Positions 63,674 through 64,000 of a stretch of 64,000 bases of DNA are shown piece after piece. The position numbers and the translations under genes were made by a program. The first letter of the stretch is position 1, and every line of letters starts with the position of its first letter. The notes beneath the pieces were generated by a model, which saw nothing but the letters and a program-made list of their open reading frames with translations, was not told the DNA's origin and ran no database searches. The stretch spans positions 43,975 to 107,974 of the forward strand of contig JAFDXG010000004.1 of assembly GCA_018268105.1 (NCBI GenBank), in the 5' to 3' direction. The stretch comes from Bacteroidota bacterium. GTDB lineage: Bacteria; Bacteroidota; Bacteroidia; Chitinophagales; Chitinophagaceae.

Positions 63674-63734
63674 ATGCCATATAACAGACGACTACCTCCC
63701 GGTGGGATCTGGATCGTGAATACTGTCCCTGTGG

Positions 63735-63995
63735 TTACACCAGCGCGTCAATTTTTTCCGCCAGCTTCCGGTCCTTTGCCGTAACTACGTTACCCGCGTC
63801 ATGGGTTGAGAGCCATATTTCAACTTTATTATACACATTCGTCCACAAAGGATGGTGGTCCATTTTTTCGGCAGCCAGCGCCACCCTTGTCATAAAGGCG
63901 AAGGCTTCTGAAAAATCTTTGAACTCAAATTTTTTGTATAGCCGGTTGTTTTCTTCCTTCCACATCATCGGTAAATTTTGAGATAAGGTACGCAT
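63735..63995 (-). CDS. 4a-hydroxytetrahydrobiopterin dehydratase (PCD/DCoH family)
   Basis: The 86-residue protein matches the short pterin-4a-carbinolamine dehydratase form, with [29 protein letters not shown] and [26 protein letters not shown]. The family recycles tetrahydropterin for aromatic amino acid hydroxylases. The ATG at 63995 sits five bases from the window edge; another at 63965 ([12 protein letters not shown]) is a possible start. No phenylalanine hydroxylase is visible, so the partner reaction is unknown. Confidence 0.9.
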   Translation of the reverse strand: MRTLSQNLPMMWKEENNRLYKKFEFKDFSEAFAFMTRVALAAEKMDHHPLWTNVYNKVEIWLSTHDAGNVVTAKDRKLAEKIDALV

Positions 63996-64000
63996 ATTTC

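Noticed and set aside
1..64000. CRISPR arrays, insertion sequences, prophage, tRNA or rRNA genes
   Set aside because: No regularly spaced direct repeats, transposase or integrase genes, phage structural genes or structural RNA motifs were seen on either strand.

Overview
This window is chromosomal DNA from a member of the Bacteroidota, most likely the Chitinophagaceae or a close relative. The evidence is a SusC/SusD pair with a FecR anti-sigma factor, a secreted protein with a type IX secretion C-terminal domain, a complete alternative complex III (Act) operon joined to an aa3-type cytochrome oxidase, several Bacteroidota-only families (DUF6427, DUF4286, ribosomal protein THX), AT-rich leaders without clear Shine-Dalgarno sites, and many promoter -7 boxes of the form TAnnTTTG. 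The family-level placement is inference; no rRNA gene is present.

Layout. 1-7.2 kb: the end of an M28 peptidase, guaA with a periplasmic-binding-like protein, a cupin/YceI pair, a LytS/LytTR two-component system and a MepB-like protein. 7.2-17.8 kb: a 700-bp non-coding stretch, uvrA, an ECF sigma factor, a stand-alone DsbD N-terminal-domain protein, purQ, a DUF6427 membrane protein with a tyrosine-rich secreted partner, and a Kup potassium transporter. 17.9-27.2 kb: two overlapping alpha/beta hydrolase paralogues, oxyR, kbl, a class D beta-lactamase, batB-batC, an EamA transporter, a lipoprotein and a DsbA-like thioredoxin-fold protein. 27.3-34.6 kb: a PA14/T9SS secreted protein, a DUF2339-DUF3999-DUF4286 operon, HU, ribosomal protein THX and pdxH. 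34.7-41.3 kb: a SNF2 helicase, pyrH, a ribosome hibernation factor, a lipoprotein and argH. 41.4-47.5 kb: susD-susC-fecR. 48-62.6 kb: the act-cta respiratory operon on the minus strand. 63-64 kb: purN and a pterin dehydratase.

The largest functional unit is the 14.6-kb respiratory operon, actA-B-C-D-E-F, ctaC, ctaD, ctaB, two subunit III genes and subunit IV. It would move electrons from menaquinol through the haem c subunits directly to an aa3-type oxidase. It starts after a TATTTTTG box near 62645 and ends at an intrinsic terminator near 48018. Its ActA carries a sixth CxxCH motif in an N-terminal class I cytochrome domain.

I found no CRISPR array, prophage, insertion sequence, tRNA or rRNA. 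The least explained sequence is a roughly 180-bp intergenic element at 47700-47880, upstream of fecR, made almost entirely of abutting hairpins. Other points of note are a terminator inside the apparent oxyR leader, a long-range helix in the sigma-factor leader, and dispersed ATTCGTG-type repeats.
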